A DNA stretch of 64,000 bases from Bacillus sp. FJAT-28004. GTDB lineage: Bacteria; Bacillota; Bacilli; Paenibacillales; Paenibacillaceae. The stretch covers positions 2,984,356 through 3,048,355 of the forward strand of contig NZ_LGHP01000001.1 in NCBI RefSeq assembly GCF_001280845.1. The letters run 5' to 3'. Every line of letters starts with the position of its first letter. Position 1 is the stretch's first letter. Of this stretch, positions 62,862 through 64,000 are shown piece by piece. A model generated the notes under the pieces. That model saw only the letters and a program-made list of their open reading frames with translations, was not told the DNA's origin and did no database searches. A program made the position numbers and the translations under genes.

Positions 62862-64000
62862 ATGAATGATTTAATGATCATTATGACCATTTCCGCATTC
62901 CTTCTAACTATCAGCTTCATCTTCTGGCGACCACATGTCAATGAAGCGATACCCGCAACGATCGGCGCCGCAGTCGTTCTCCTAAGTGGAAGCGTCTCAC
63001 TTTCCGATCTCGGCCAAATAACCGAAACGATAAGCGGAGCCGCAGTTACCATCATTGCTACAATCGTCATGGCAATCGTATTAGAAAGCTTCGGTTTCTT
63101 CTACTGGGCAGCCGAGCTGCTCACCAGAAAAGCACGCGGCTCCGGCATTCGCTTATTTTGGCTCACCAACTTATTTTGCTTTCTCATGACGCTTTTCGTA
63201 AACAATGATGGAAGCATCTTAATTACAACTCCTATACTGCTGCTCTTGCTGCAAAATATGGGACTGAAAAATCATCAAAAAATACCTTATCTCTTATCTG
63301 GCGCATTAATTGCAACGGCATCTAGTGCCCCTATCGGCGTAAGCAACATCGTCAATTTAATAGCATTAAAAATCGTCCATATGGATCTCTACATGCATTC
63401 CGCAATGATGTTCGTTCCAGCTTCGCTCGGGCTTGTCCTCTTGTCGCTCCTGCTGTTTGCCGTTTTCTATCGCACGCTTCCCAAAACACTCCCGCCAGCT
63501 TCCAGGTGGAATCTCATGCCCGGAAGTCATCCATTAAAGCAAACCTTGCCACAAGAGAACCGCAATCGCTTCATGCGCAATATTCTTATTTTTGTATTCT
63601 GCGTCCGAGTCAGCCTCTTTGTCGCATCCTATATCCACTTCCCCGTCTCTGCAATGGCCGTTATCGGCTCAGCGCTTCTGCTTGGATGGCGTTGGTTCTA
63701 CTTGAAAATTTCTCCGGCGGACATGCTCAAAAAAACGCCATGGTATATTCTCGTATTCGCCTTCAGCATGTATGTTATCATTTATGGCCTTAACAACATC
63801 GGTTTAACGGATTGGCTCATCCATCTGATGCAGCCTCTCGTCTCAGGAAGCCTGCTTCACGCCAGCGTCCTTATGGGCGGACTTTTAAGCGTATTATCCA
63901 ACTTATTCAACAACCATCCTGCCCTCATGGTTGGTACGATTACGCTAATGAATATGGGCCTTGATCCATTGACGTTGAAAATCGCATATTTGGCAAGTGT
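62862..64000 (+). CDS. ArsB-like arsenite/anion permease (partial, 3' end missing)
   Basis: At least 379 residues, open at the right edge. It has about ten hydrophobic helices of the ArsB/NhaD (ion transporter) superfamily. Landmarks are FVNNDGSILITTPILLLLLQ in the first half, ATASSAPIGVSNIVNLIALK, and SNLFNNHPALMVGTITLMN in the second half. ArsB pumps arsenite out; related members carry sodium or other anions. GAGG lies seven bases upstream of the ATG. No arsR or arsC is visible in the window, so the arsenite assignment rests on sequence likeness only. Confidence 0.8.
   Translation, partial: MNDLMIIMTISAFLLTISFIFWRPHVNEAIPATIGAAVVLLSGSVSLSDLGQITETISGAAVTIIATIVMAIVLESFGFFYWAAELLTRKARGSGIRLFWLTNLFCFLMTLFVNNDGSILITTPILLLLLQNMGLKNHQKIPYLLSGALIATASSAPIGVSNIVNLIALKIVHMDLYMHSAMMFVPASLGLVLLSLLLFAVFYRTLPKTLPPASRWNLMPGSHPLKQTLPQENRNRFMRNILIFVFCVRVSLFVASYIHFPVSAMAVIGSALLLGWRWFYLKISPADMLKKTPWYILVFAFSMYVIIYGLNNIGLTDWLIHLMQPLVSGSLLHASVLMGGLLSVLSNLFNNHPALMVGTITLMNMGLDPLTLKIAYLAS

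Overview
The window looks like a piece of a Paenibacillus-type chromosome (Firmicutes, moderate GC). Evidence: the 16S rRNA 5' end at the left edge, strong AGGAGG-type ribosome binding sites, frequent TTG/GTG starts, sugar ABC importers that lack their own ATPases, and families common in that group (DUF5696, YIP1, copper-amine-oxidase-N stalk proteins, WYL, AraC and LacI regulators). The genus is an inference from gene content. No phage, insertion sequence, CRISPR array or tRNA gene was seen.

Layout. 1-290: start of an rRNA operon leaving to the left, with its promoter. 0.3-11.4 kb: small housekeeping and accessory genes: a WYL regulator with a palindromic operator, a DinB-like protein, a GH78 alpha-L-rhamnosidase divergent from an AraC regulator, a spermidine-synthase-like protein and GNAT pair, a frameshifted lipoprotein with a stalk-type protein, an AlkZ-related protein and a methyltransferase. 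11.4-27.8 kb: a roughly 15-kb leftward operon for uptake and breakdown of an unidentified glycan. It holds two solute-binding proteins, two permease pairs, an NHL/TPR membrane protein, a YIP1 protein, a DUF5696 protein and a GH36-like alpha-galactosidase. A LacI regulator sits upstream, with a perfect cre match and a candidate LacI operator in between. 27.9-32.7 kb: an AAC(3)-family acetyltransferase and a rightward UgpA-UgpE-UgpB-like transporter without an ATPase.

33-40 kb: an orphan ParB-like protein, a decayed paiB fragment, then a compact leftward operon of type III polyketide synthase, methyltransferase, FAD oxidoreductase and MMPL exporter. Its gene logic matches the Streptomyces griseus srsABC phenolic-lipid operon plus an exporter. 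40-48 kb: membrane and hydrolase genes, an SgrR-like regulator, ThpR, a DUF2500 protein and a phosphoesterase. 48-53 kb: an Fe3+/phosphonate/polyamine-type ABC importer (complete, with ATPase) divergent from a LysR regulator. 53-58 kb: an SDR gene, a 194-bp tandem repeat next to a decayed AraC-type gene, and an iron locus. In the iron locus an AraC regulator reads in frame, without a stop, into a siderophore-binding lipoprotein, followed by a FhuF-like reductase; two Fur boxes flank the parts. 58-64 kb: an aldo/keto reductase, a SWIM-SNF2 helicase and an ArsB-like permease cut by the right edge.

The most notable items are the AraC/lipoprotein continuous reading frame, the sugar operon with its NHL-YIP1-DUF5696 module, the type III PKS operon, and three families of intergenic repeats (CTAACGGACA, 194-bp tandem, CTGCAG-type). 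Several decayed genes (lipoprotein, paiB, AraC, L7/L12-like) mark local gene loss.
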